A stretch of DNA of 11,501 nucleotides from an uncultured Sphingomonadaceae bacterium (GTDB taxonomy: Bacteria > Pseudomonadota > Alphaproteobacteria > Sphingomonadales > Sphingomonadaceae), in the NCBI GenBank assembly GCA_946479505.1, contig CAMLGC010000079.1, forward strand, positions 1-11,501. The letters are read 5' to 3'. Positions 1 through 6,321 of this stretch are shown one piece after another. The translations under genes and the position numbers were made by a program. Under the pieces are notes generated by a model. It saw nothing but the letters and a program-made list of their open reading frames with translations. It was not told the DNA's origin and did not search any database. Positions within the stretch are counted from its first letter, which is position 1, and each line of letters starts with the position of its first letter.

Positions 1-1289
1 CGGTCCTGGCAGAGCTTGAGGATCGCGCCGAGATATTCGTCCGGGCAATAGATCACCGCCTCGATCCACGGCTCGGCGATCGTCTCGATCTTGTTGGGAT
101 CGGGCATGTCGGCGGGATTGTGCAGCTCGATGTGCCCGCTGCCGTGCGTCAGCTCGATCTGATAGACCACCGAGGGCGCGGTGGTGATGAGATCGAGATC
201 GTATTCGCGCGTCAGCCGCTCCTGAATGATCTCGAGGTGGAGCAGCCCGAGGAATCCGCAGCGGAAGCCGAACCCGAGCGCCGCCGAGGTCTCCATCTCG
301 AAGCTGAATGACGCGTCGTTGAGTCGCAGCTTGCCGATCGATTCGCGCAATTTCTCGAAATCGGCCGCATCGACCGGAAACAGCCCGCAGAACACCACCG
401 GCTGGACTTCCTTGAACCCCGGCAGCGGCGCGTCGGCCGGCTTCTTGGCGTCGGTGATCGTGTCGCCGACCGCGGTTTGGGCGACTTCCTTGATCTGCGC
501 GGTGATGAAGCCGATTTCGCCGGCAGCCAGTTCACCGAGCTGCTCGATCTTGGGGCGCATGCAGCCGACGCGATCCACGAGATGCGTCGTGCCGGTCTGC
601 ATGAACTTGATCTGCTGCCCCTTCTTCAGCGTGCCCTCCATCACCCGCACCAGGATGACGACGCCGAGATACGGATCGTACCAGCTATCGACGAGCATCG
701 CCTTCAAGGGCGCATCGCGATCGCCCCTGGGCGGGGGGATGCGTTTGACGAGCGCCTCGAGCACCTCGGTGATGCCGATCCCCGCCTTGGCCGAGGTGAG
801 CACCGCATCCGACGCGTCGAGCCCGATAATATCCTCGATCTCGGCCTTGACCTTGTCGGGCTCGGCCGCGGGCAGGTCGATCTTGTTGATGACGGGGACG
901 ATCTCGTGATCGTGCTCGATCGACTGATAGACGTTGGCGAGCGTCTGCGCCTCGACGCCTTGCGCGGCATCGACGACGAGCAGCGCCCCCTCGCATGCGG
1001 CGAGGCTGCGGCTCACCTCATAGGCGAAGTCGACATGCCCCGGCGTGTCCATCAGGTTGAGCTCGTAGGTCTCGCCGTCCTCAGCCGTATAGGCCAGCCG
1101 CACCGTCTGCGCCTTGATCGTGATCCCACGTTCGCGCTCGATCTCCATCGTGTCGAGCACCTGGCTCTGCATCTCGCGATCGGTGAGCCCGCCCGTCACC
1201 TGGATCAGGCGATCGGCTAGCGTCGACTTGCCGTGGTCGATATGCGCGATGATGCTGAAGTTGCGGATGTTTTTGAGCGGAGTGGACAC
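1..1289 (-). CDS. lepA: Elongation factor 4 (LepA GTPase), 3' end outside the window
   Basis: This is the N-terminal ~430 residues of LepA/EF4, a ribosome-bound translational GTPase of about 600 residues that acts on stalled or mis-translocated ribosomes and in initiation. On the minus strand the protein opens with [20 protein letters not shown]. The P-loop AHIDHGKST lies near residues 15-23, the switch I region RERGITIKA near 52-60, DTPGH at 81-85 and NKID near 135-138. The last visible residues, ILKLCQDR, match the EF-G-like domains of LepA. The start is taken as GTG at 1289 because it sits exactly where LepA proteins begin. No strong Shine-Dalgarno precedes it and I see no better in-frame ATG upstream. 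The C-terminal ~170 residues, including the LepA-specific domain, lie beyond the left edge. It is divergent from the CsgG-like gene. The family call is certain; the start is likely. Confidence 0.97.
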   Translation of the reverse strand, partial: MSTPLKNIRNFSIIAHIDHGKSTLADRLIQVTGGLTDREMQSQVLDTMEIERERGITIKAQTVRLAYTAEDGETYELNLMDTPGHVDFAYEVSRSLAACEGALLVVDAAQGVEAQTLANVYQSIEHDHEIVPVINKIDLPAAEPDKVKAEIEDIIGLDASDAVLTSAKAGIGITEVLEALVKRIPPPRGDRDAPLKAMLVDSWYDPYLGVVILVRVMEGTLKKGQQIKFMQTGTTHLVDRVGCMRPKIEQLGELAAGEIGFITAQIKEVAQTAVGDTITDAKKPADAPLPGFKEVQPVVFCGLFPVDAADFEKLRESIGKLRLNDASFSFEMETSAALGFGFRCGFLGLLHLEIIQERLTREYDLDLITTAPSVVYQIELTHGSGHIELHNPADMPDPNKIETIAEPWIEAVIYCPDEYLGAILKLCQD

Positions 1290-1343
1290 GGGTCGTTTCT
1301 TGCCTGTCGAAGGAGGTGCGGCGGCGGATAGCAGGCGCACGGG

Positions 1344-1376
1344 GCTTTGCCAAAGCGTCGTTCGCGCTTCGAACGA
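1344..1376. repeat. Two adjacent inverted repeats between lepA and the CsgG-like gene
   Basis: Two perfect dyads stand side by side. GCTTTG-C-CAAAGC is at 1344-1356, and TCGTTCG with a 5-nt centre and CGAACGA is at 1358-1376. Both lie just upstream of a promoter-like element at 1383-1411, so they could be regulator binding sites. Read on the minus strand they could instead form hairpins in a lepA leader. The arms are clear in the sequence; the function is inference. Confidence 0.4.
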
Positions 1377-1382
1377 TCTCGC

Positions 1383-1411
1383 TTATCGCGATGACAGCCA
1401 TGTGGTATGAT
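1383..1411 (+). promoter_or_regulatory. Putative extended -10 promoter for the CsgG-like gene
   Basis: TTATCG (1383-1388) and TATGAT (1406-1411) are separated by 17 nt, and TGG directly precedes the -10, giving an extended -10 TGnTATGAT. The predicted start near 1418 leaves a leader of about 120 nt before the ATG at 1537. A six-base dyad, ATGACA (1391-1396) and TGTCAT (1411-1416), flanks the -10 with arms 20 bp apart. That would suit a dimeric regulator overlapping the promoter. The match is good, but alphaproteobacterial promoters are hard to call by eye. Confidence 0.4.
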
Positions 1412-1536
1412 GTCATTCGATCTCGGCGGTGGGCGATTGGGTCGTTTGCTGCATCGGGCGTCGGGCATCAGCAAGGGCTGGCCACGCGCGTATCCGGATC
1501 CGGTTCTATCGACATAGATTCCGGGAGATTGGATTT

Positions 1537-2316
1537 ATGAAAATGCTTGCATGGGGCGTCGCTGCTGCGGCGCTGCTCGCCGCCGGCATAGCGCCCGCAT
1601 CGGCGCAGGATCGGTCGTCCGGCCGCAAGGCGCAGGAGCGCGGCACGCGCGAGATTCCGCATTGCACGCGCAATCTGGGCACTGTGGCGATCGTCGAGCC
1701 CGACCAGCAATGGTGGCGCGAACTCAATCTCGGCAGCCCCGAGGCGATCCTCAAGGTGTTCATCCAGCAATCGGGCTGCTTCAAGCTCGTCAATCGCGGA
1801 CGCGCGATGCAGAACCGCGCCATGGAACGCGCACTCGCCGATCAGGGCGAGCTCCAGGCCGGATCGAACCTGGGCGGCGGCCAGGTCAAGGCGGCGGACT
1901 ATTTTCTCCAGCCGGACATCGTCAGCTCGAACAACAATTCGGGCGGCGGCAGCATCGGCGGCGCGCTCGGCGGGCTACTCGGCCATCGCGGTATCCTGGG
2001 CGGAGTCGGCGCGATCGCGGGCGGCATCAACATGAAGAAAAAGGAAGCCAACGTTACGCTGTCGATCGTCAATGCCAGGACGACCGAGGAAGAGGCGCTG
2101 ACCGAAGGCTATGCGCGCAAGACCGATATCGGATTCGGCGGCGGCGCTTCCTCGGGGTGGTGGGGCGGCTTCGCAGCGGTGGGAGCCAGCGGCTATCAGA
2201 ACACCGAGATCGGGCAGGTGATCGTGCTCGCCTATCTCGACGCCTATACCAAGCTGGTGACGCAGCTCGGCGGCCTGCCCGACAACGCCGCAGCCGCCGC
2301 GCCGGAGGCGAGCTGA
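1537..2316 (+). CDS. Exported CsgG/HfaB-family-like protein
   Basis: A 259-residue protein with a clear Sec signal peptide: MKML, a hydrophobic Ala/Leu stretch, then a likely cleavage after ASA (residue 23) before QD. There is no lipobox cysteine, so it should be periplasmic or outer-membrane associated rather than a lipoprotein. The mature part resembles CsgG/HfaB-type proteins: 'SGCFKLVNRGRAM', then GGGQVKAADYFLQPDIV, a glycine-rich central stretch with a GG(L/I)xGG flavour, a KKKEANVTLSIVNART strand and a C-terminal TEIGQVIVLAYLDAYTKLV. CsgG itself forms an outer-membrane secretion pore for curli, and HfaB helps anchor the holdfast. No curli or holdfast genes are visible here, so the substrate is unknown. 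The start at 1537 is chosen over an in-frame GTG at 1429 because of the signal peptide and GGGAG at 1523-1527. Two cysteines (in HCTRN and GCFKL) could pair. Confidence 0.8.
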   Translation: MKMLAWGVAAAALLAAGIAPASAQDRSSGRKAQERGTREIPHCTRNLGTVAIVEPDQQWWRELNLGSPEAILKVFIQQSGCFKLVNRGRAMQNRAMERALADQGELQAGSNLGGGQVKAADYFLQPDIVSSNNNSGGGSIGGALGGLLGHRGILGGVGAIAGGINMKKKEANVTLSIVNARTTEEEALTEGYARKTDIGFGGGASSGWWGGFAAVGASGYQNTEIGQVIVLAYLDAYTKLVTQLGGLPDNAAAAAPEAS

Positions 2317-2354
2317 ACGCTGGCAACGTTGCGATCCTTGCCGACGGCCTCCTT

Positions 2355-2377
2355 ACGGCAACGCCGATTGTTGCCGT
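2355..2377. terminator. Hairpin after the CsgG-like gene (weak terminator candidate)
   Basis: ACGGCAAC and GTTGCCGT form a perfect 8-bp stem with a 7-nt loop, followed by TT and then A. It starts 39 nt after the stop of the CsgG-like gene and ends 51 nt before the reductase start. There is no real T tract, so it may be a partial terminator or a processing site. A 10-bp palindrome GCAACGTTGC lies just upstream at 2323-2332 and could compete by pairing with the same arms. Confidence 0.35.
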
Positions 2378-2428
2378 TTACAGGTCTGGACCCTAGACCG
2401 ACCGCTCAAGGCGATCGGGAGCGGGAGC

Positions 2429-3730
2429 ATGCGCCACGTTGCGGTGATCGGATCGGGGCCGGCGGGCTATTACACCGCGGAGGCATGCCAGAAGACGTTC
2501 GGTGACGGCGTGCGCGTCGACATCATCGATCGGCTTCCGGTCCCCTACGGGCTGATCCGCTCGGGCGTGGCGCCCGATCACCAATCCATCAAGGGTGTGT
2601 CGCGCCGCTACGAGGCGGTGGCGCTCTCCGACAATGTCCGCTTTGTCGGCAACGTCACCGTCGGCGTCGACGTGAGCATCGGCGAGCTCCGGGCGCTCTA
2701 CGACGCGGTCGTGCTCGCGACGGGGGCGCCGGCCGATCGGCCGCTCGACATTCCGGGCGGCGACCTGCCCGGGGTGGTCGGCTCGGCGGCGTTCGTCGGC
2801 TGGTATAACGGCCATCCCGATTTCACCGATCTCGCGCCGGTGCTCCACGGTTCCGGCGCGGTGGTGATCGGCAACGGCAACGTCGCGCTCGATGTCGCGC
2901 GCATCCTCGCCAAGACCGAGGCCGAGTTCGTCGGATCCGACATCGTCGGCCATGCCCTCGACGGGCTGGGCAGGCATGCGATCGACACGATTACGCTTCT
3001 CGGCCGCCGCGGGCCGCACCAGATCGCGATGACGCCCAAGGAACTCGGCGAGCTCGGGCATCTCGAGCGCGCGAGCCCTCGTGCCGACCCCTCCGATTTC
3101 CCTCCGGAACCGGCGGACGAGGCTTTGGAGCCGGGCCAACGCAAGTCGGTCGGGCTGCTCCGCGGGTTCGCTGCCCACCCGCAGGACAAGCCGATCCGGA
3201 TCGTCTTCGATTTCTTCGCGCGGCCGATCGCGATCGAGGGCGGCGGCACGGTCGAGCGGGTGCGTGTCGAGCGCACCGTACTCGATCGGGACGGCCGCGC
3301 GACGGGCACGGGCGACATCTATGTCGTGCCCGCAGGCCTGGTGGTGAGCTGCATCGGCTATCGCACGCCGCCGATCGACGGGGTACCCTATGACGCACGG
3401 CTCGGCCGCTTCGCCAACGAGGAGGGCCGGATCGCGCCGGGTCTTTATGCGGTCGGCTGGGCGCGGCGCGGCCCGACCGGCACGATCGGCACCAACCGGC
3501 CCGACGGATATGCGCTCGCCGAGCACCTTGCCGAGGACCTGCCCGAAAACAACGGCAAGCACGGCCGCGCGGGGCTCGATGCGCTGCTCGCCGAGCGCGA
3601 CGTGGATGTCATCACCTTTCGCGACTGGCAGAGGATCGAGCAGGCCGAGATCGCACGGGCACGCAAAGGCTCCCCGCGTGAGAAATTCACCAGCATCGAC
3701 GCGCTGCTCGCGGCCCGCGACGGCGGTTGA
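2429..3730 (+). CDS. Ferredoxin-NADP+ reductase, adrenodoxin-reductase/FprA type
   Basis: A 433-residue FAD flavoenzyme that passes electrons between NADPH and a ferredoxin, typically to feed P450s, Fe-S assembly or other oxygenases. The family is the glutathione-reductase-like one (adrenodoxin reductase, mycobacterial FprA), not the plant-type FNR. Visible motifs are the FAD Rossmann VIGSGPAGYY at residues 6-15, the family stretch RLPVPYGLIRSGVAPDH at 35-51, LATGA at 96-100, the NADP-binding GNGNVALDVAR at 148-158, GRRGP at 192-196 and the C-terminal FAD/NADP contact GWARRGPTGTIGTN at 343-356. Length matches the family (about 430-460). The ATG is preceded by GGGAG at 2417-2421 with a 7-nt gap. 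No ferredoxin or P450 lies beside it, so its partner must be encoded elsewhere. It is soluble, with no signal peptide. Confidence 0.93.
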   Translation: MRHVAVIGSGPAGYYTAEACQKTFGDGVRVDIIDRLPVPYGLIRSGVAPDHQSIKGVSRRYEAVALSDNVRFVGNVTVGVDVSIGELRALYDAVVLATGAPADRPLDIPGGDLPGVVGSAAFVGWYNGHPDFTDLAPVLHGSGAVVIGNGNVALDVARILAKTEAEFVGSDIVGHALDGLGRHAIDTITLLGRRGPHQIAMTPKELGELGHLERASPRADPSDFPPEPADEALEPGQRKSVGLLRGFAAHPQDKPIRIVFDFFARPIAIEGGGTVERVRVERTVLDRDGRATGTGDIYVVPAGLVVSCIGYRTPPIDGVPYDARLGRFANEEGRIAPGLYAVGWARRGPTGTIGTNRPDGYALAEHLAEDLPENNGKHGRAGLDALLAERDVDVITFRDWQRIEQAEIARARKGSPREKFTSIDALLAARDGG

Positions 3731-3752
3731 TCGCCGCGTGCCACCAACCGGC

Positions 3753-3781
3753 TTGCGTGCCCGCCCACGCCTCGGTATAGG
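3753..3781 (+). promoter_or_regulatory. Putative promoter of tRNA-Pro
   Basis: TTGCGT (3753-3758) and TATAGG (3776-3781) are separated by 17 nt. The predicted start near 3788 lies about 48 nt before the mature tRNA. A small GCCCC/GGGGC hairpin at 3804-3818 sits in the leader. This is the best promoter-like match between the reductase stop and the tRNA. Confidence 0.4.
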
Positions 3782-3835
3782 CGCGCCTCCAAGCTAATCG
3801 CCCGCCCCGTTCAGGGGCGCGAGCGGACACTCCGT

Positions 3836-3912
3836 CGGGGAGTAGCTCAGCCTGGTAGAGCACTGCCTTCGGGAGGCAGGGGCCGGAGGTTCGAATCCTC
3901 TCTCCCCGACCA
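3836..3912 (+). tRNA. tRNA-Pro (anticodon CGG)
   Basis: A complete 77-nt cloverleaf. The acceptor arm is CGGGGAG / CTCCCCG with discriminator A and an encoded CCA (3910-3912). The D arm is GCTC / GAGC, and the anticodon stem is CTGCC / GGCAG around the loop TTCGGGA, giving anticodon CGG, which reads CCG (Pro). The T arm is GGAGG-TTCGAAT-CCTCT with one G-U pair. CCG is a common proline codon in this GC-rich sequence. No integrase or duplicated 3' end nearby suggests use as an attachment site. Confidence 0.97.
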
Positions 3913-3936
3913 GCACCTTGCGGCTTCGCAAAGTGC
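3913..3936 (+). terminator. Hairpin directly after tRNA-Pro
   Basis: GCAC-C-TTGCG, loop GCTT, CGCAA-A-GTGC: a 9-bp stem interrupted by one C/A mismatch, starting at the base after the encoded CCA. There is no T tract behind it, so it is either a weak terminator or a 3'-processing structure of the tRNA precursor. Confidence 0.4.
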
Positions 3937-4002
3937 GCTGAAATGGCCTGGCTGCGGCGCCTCGGTGCGTTCAGCGATTCACGCGAGCGCATATCCTGCG
4001 AA

Positions 4003-4401
4003 CTACTCGTCCTTGGTTTCGGGGATCGTTCCTTCGTCCGCGATTTCTGCGTCGAACGATGCCGACGAATCGGTGCCGTCCGCCTGATGCGCGTTCCTGC
4101 CGGCGGTCTTGCGCGGGGTGCTGCCGCGCAGCGTCAGCAGCGCGGCGCCGGCGAGCGCGCCGATCGCGGCCACCGCGGCTGCCGTTACCGTCTTCCAGCC
4201 AAAGCGGTCTCCGGTCGCCGCGGGTTCGGCCGATTCCACACGTGCGGGGGGCGCGGCGGCCTTGCGCTTGGCGGGGCTGCCGGCGGCACGCGAGCGCGCC
4301 GGCTTGGCGACGTCGGCGTGCCGCGGCGGCGATCGACGCGCGCGGGGCTTGCGGCCCTCGGGTGGCGAAGGCGGGGGTGGCGGCGTCGGAGCATCGGCCA
4401 T
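4003..4401 (-). CDS. Small single-pass membrane protein, unknown function
   Basis: A 132-residue protein not assigned to a known family. Residues 1-65 are a low-complexity Pro/Ala/Arg/Lys-rich tail (MADAPTPPPPPSPPEGRK at the start), probably disordered and strongly basic. Residues about 71-91 (TVTAAAVAAIGALAGAALLTL) form one hydrophobic helix flanked by W69-K70 and R92. The C-terminal ~40 residues turn acidic (HQADGTDSSASFDAEIADEG, ending ETKDE). Positive-inside logic places the basic N-terminus in the cytoplasm and the acidic tail in the periplasm. The start at 4401 is chosen over an in-frame ATG at 4440 because GGGAGG lies just upstream. It lies 60 nt downstream of amn on the same strand, so co-transcription is likely. 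The shape recalls DNA- or RNA-tethering tails, but that is only inference. Existence is fairly sure from the Shine-Dalgarno and composition. Confidence 0.68.
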   Translation of the reverse strand: MADAPTPPPPPSPPEGRKPRARRSPPRHADVAKPARSRAAGSPAKRKAAAPPARVESAEPAATGDRFGWKTVTAAAVAAIGALAGAALLTLRGSTPRKTAGRNAHQADGTDSSASFDAEIADEGTIPETKDE

Positions 4402-4427
4402 GCTTTCCTCCCTGCAAATCTCACCGC

Positions 4428-4456
4428 GGCAACGCACCACCGGCCGGGACGTTGCC
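4428..4456. repeat. Inverted repeat between amn and the small membrane protein gene
   Basis: GGCAACG (4428-4434) and CGTTGCC (4450-4456) form a perfect 7-bp stem around 15 nt that contain a CCGGCCGG palindrome. It lies right after the amn stop on the minus strand and has no T tract. It could stabilise the amn 3' end or reduce read-through into the next gene. Confidence 0.35.
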
Positions 4457-4461
4457 TAGCT

Positions 4462-5898
4462 TCAACGAAACGGCGGCTCGTTGAAGGCGCGCAGCTTGCG
4501 ACTGTGGAGTTTGGCGCCTTCGCGGCGCAGCTCCTCGCATGTTTCGATGCCGATCCGCATATGCTCGCTGATTGCGCGCTCGTAGAAACGATTGGCCTGA
4601 CCGGGAAGCTTGAGCTCGCCGTGGAGCGGTTTGTCCGAAACGCACAGCAGCGTGCCGTAGGGCACGCGAAACCGGTAGCCCTGCGCCGCGATCGTCGCCG
4701 ATTCCATGTCGATGCCGACCGCCCGGCTGAGCGAGAAACGCAACGCCGAGCGCGAATAGCGCAGCTCCCAATTCCGATCGTCCGTCGTCACGATCGTGCC
4801 GGTGCGCAGCCGGCGCTTCAGTTGCTCGCCCGACTGGCCCGACACCGTCTCCGCCGCGCGTGCGAGCGCCTGCTGCACCTCGGCGATCGCAGGGACCGGA
4901 ATTTCGGGCGGCAGCACGTCGTCGAGCACATGATCGTCGCGCAGATAGGCGTGCGCGAGGACATAGTCGCCGATCCGCTGGCTCGGCCGCAGCCCGCCGC
5001 AATGCCCGATCATCAGCCACGCATCGGGGCGCACCACCGCGAGATGATCGGTGACGGTCTTCGCGTTCGACGGGCCGACGCCGATATTGACCAGGCTGAT
5101 CCCCGACCGATCGGGCGCAACGAGGTGATAGGCGGGCATCTGATGTCGCCGCCATGCGCTGTCGGTGACGACGCGCTCGGGATCGTCCCCCGCCTGGATC
5201 ATCAGCCCGCCCGCGCCCGACAGCGCGGTGTAGCGATTGTCCTTGCCGAGCTCGCCGCATGCCCAGCGGACGAACTCGTCGACATAACGGTGATAGTTGG
5301 TGAACAGGATCAGCCGCTGCACATGCTCGGGCGGGGTGCCGGTATAATGCCGCAGCCGCGCGAGTGAAAAATCGGTGCGCAGCGCGTCGAACAGCGCGAG
5401 CGGTTGAGCGGGGCCGTTGGGCGTCCACAATCCGTCGGCGATCTCGTCGCCGATATGCGCGAGCTCGGTCGCGGGAAAATGGCGCGCGAGATCGGCTGCC
5501 GATACCTCGTCGAGGCTGAGTTCGTGGCCAGGATCGATCACATAGGGAAACGGGATCTCCTGACTTCCCACCGCCGCCTCGACGTCGACCTCGTAATCCT
5601 CGATCAGAAGCGTGAGCTGCTCGGTCAGGTAATCGGCGAACATAGCCGGCTTGGTGACGCTGATCCGGTACTCGCCAGGACTGACGAGGCGGCCGAACGA
5701 GCGTGCCGGGATCGGCCGATCCTCACCGCCGCGATAGCGCAGGCGAATCTCGGGATAGGTGAACGCCCCGGCACGGCGTGCCTCGCGGTCGGGTGTGGTG
5801 CCGTCGACGAGATACGCGCCAAGCGCCGCCTGGAGACGCCCTACGGCGGCGCGATACAAATGATCGAGCTCGGCGACGATATCGGATGCACGTGTCAT
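4462..5898 (-). CDS. amn: AMP nucleosidase
   Basis: A 478-residue cytoplasmic enzyme that hydrolyses AMP to adenine and ribose 5-phosphate, a step in purine salvage and adenylate balance. Length matches the E. coli enzyme (about 484). Family regions are in order. The N-terminal AMN domain spans roughly 1-180, with HYTGTPPEHVQRLILFTNYH at 184-203. The nucleoside-phosphorylase-like catalytic domain follows, with NIGVGPSNAKT at 271-281, MIGHCGGL at 296-303, GIDMESATIAAQGY at 395-408 and LLCVSDKPLHGELK at 417-430. The Asp of SDKPLHGE (422) is the expected catalytic acid. An in-frame TAG lies four codons upstream (5908-5910), so the ATG at 5898 is the only ATG start at this end. Its Shine-Dalgarno is poor (GCAGAAG touching the ATG). 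A strong hairpin ends 37 nt before the start and may control expression. Confidence 0.96.
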   Translation of the reverse strand: MTRASDIVAELDHLYRAAVGRLQAALGAYLVDGTTPDREARRAGAFTYPEIRLRYRGGEDRPIPARSFGRLVSPGEYRISVTKPAMFADYLTEQLTLLIEDYEVDVEAAVGSQEIPFPYVIDPGHELSLDEVSAADLARHFPATELAHIGDEIADGLWTPNGPAQPLALFDALRTDFSLARLRHYTGTPPEHVQRLILFTNYHRYVDEFVRWACGELGKDNRYTALSGAGGLMIQAGDDPERVVTDSAWRRHQMPAYHLVAPDRSGISLVNIGVGPSNAKTVTDHLAVVRPDAWLMIGHCGGLRPSQRIGDYVLAHAYLRDDHVLDDVLPPEIPVPAIAEVQQALARAAETVSGQSGEQLKRRLRTGTIVTTDDRNWELRYSRSALRFSLSRAVGIDMESATIAAQGYRFRVPYGTLLCVSDKPLHGELKLPGQANRFYERAISEHMRIGIETCEELRREGAKLHSRKLRAFNEPPFR

Positions 5899-5935
5899 CT
5901 TCTGCCGCTAATTCGTCGCGGCTGCGAAGACAAGA

Positions 5936-5970
5936 GCGGCTGCCGTGTCTGGGGGATGCACGGCAGCCGC
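5936..5970 (-). promoter_or_regulatory. Strong 12-bp hairpin in the amn leader
   Basis: GCGGCTGCCGTG and CACGGCAGCCGC are perfect complements (12 bp, GC-rich) around an 11-nt loop. On the minus strand the loop is CATCCCCCAGA and the stem is followed by TCTTGTCTTC, a mildly pyrimidine-rich run, then amn 37 nt further on. It could be a leader attenuator or RNA-stability element for amn, or a factor-independent terminator of an upstream minus-strand transcript. The structure is seen directly; the role is inferred. Confidence 0.55.
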
Positions 5971-6079
5971 AAGATGGGAAATGGTTGTGGTCGTCTTGTT
6001 GAGGGCGCGCGGTCGCCGACCATAGGGGGAGCCCGTTTCCTGCTCGATCGCCGCCTCGTATTCCGAATGACCGAAGCGC

Positions 6080-6127
6080 GCGGTTCCCGCAACCGCAATG
6101 TCCAGCGCGGAACGCTGGATTGTTCCG
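6080..6127. repeat. Cluster of three hairpins, two mutually exclusive
   Basis: GCGGTT/AACCGC (6080-6096) is followed by TCCAGCG/CGCTGGA (6101-6119). CGGAAC/GTTCCG (6108-6127) shares bases with the second stem, so only one of the two can form at a time. This alternation is the pattern of switch-like leaders, but no riboswitch class is recognised and short stems are common in GC-rich DNA. Confidence 0.35.
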
Positions 6128-6321
6128 GGGCCACGACGAACGCGCGGAGGATCGTTTCGCAATTCCGGGCGAGTTCGATTTACGGCGATGATCGGCCGAA
6201 CCGCTTTCCTCGCCAATTTTGATGAGACCGGTGTAAGCGCTGCATCCATCGCTCACGCCCGTGGCGCTACGGGGAGCGTCGTGCCACCCGATGGCCGGCA
6301 TTGCCGGAAAGGAAGTTTTCG

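Larger units (their letters stand above)
5899..6321. other. 423-nt gene-free region between amn and mazG
   Basis: This divergent intergenic region should hold promoters for amn (minus) and mazG (plus), but I could not pick a convincing -35/-10 pair for either. Open frames cross it on both strands, and none has a recognisable family, a good ribosome site or the codon character of the neighbours. Base composition looks somewhat lower in GC than the flanking genes. It contains a perfect 12-bp hairpin (5936-5970), a cluster of hairpins (6080-6127) and a 13-bp dyad CCGGCA-T-TGCCGG (6295-6307) directly before the mazG Shine-Dalgarno. A small RNA or leader element is possible but not shown. Confidence 0.6.

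Noticed and set aside
1429..1536. Possible N-terminal extension of the CsgG-like protein from a GTG at 1429.
   Set aside because: It would bury the signal peptide, and GGGAG supports the ATG at 1537.
2393..3562. 389-codon minus-strand frame opposite the reductase.
   Set aside because: Composition (Arg/Asp/His-rich, no domain) fits a shadow of the reductase, which has full FAD and NADP motifs.
3836..3936. tRNA-Pro 3' end as an integration site.
   Set aside because: There is no integrase, no repeat of the tRNA end elsewhere in the window, and only core genes around it.
3943..5367. Long plus-strand open frame (474 codons) across amn and the small membrane gene.
   Set aside because: It is antisense to amn, whose motifs are unmistakable. 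The product is Arg/His-rich without family features, and long mirror frames are usual in GC-rich DNA.
5908..6249. 113-codon minus-strand frame directly upstream of, and in frame with, amn (one TAG between them).
   Set aside because: It has no family, a poor ribosome site and contains the 12-bp hairpin. It is more likely leader sequence than a gene or a broken amn extension.
6301..6321. TTG at 6301 as mazG start.
   Set aside because: The ATG at 6322 matches the family start and has AGGAAG at the right distance; TTG 6301 lies in a palindrome.
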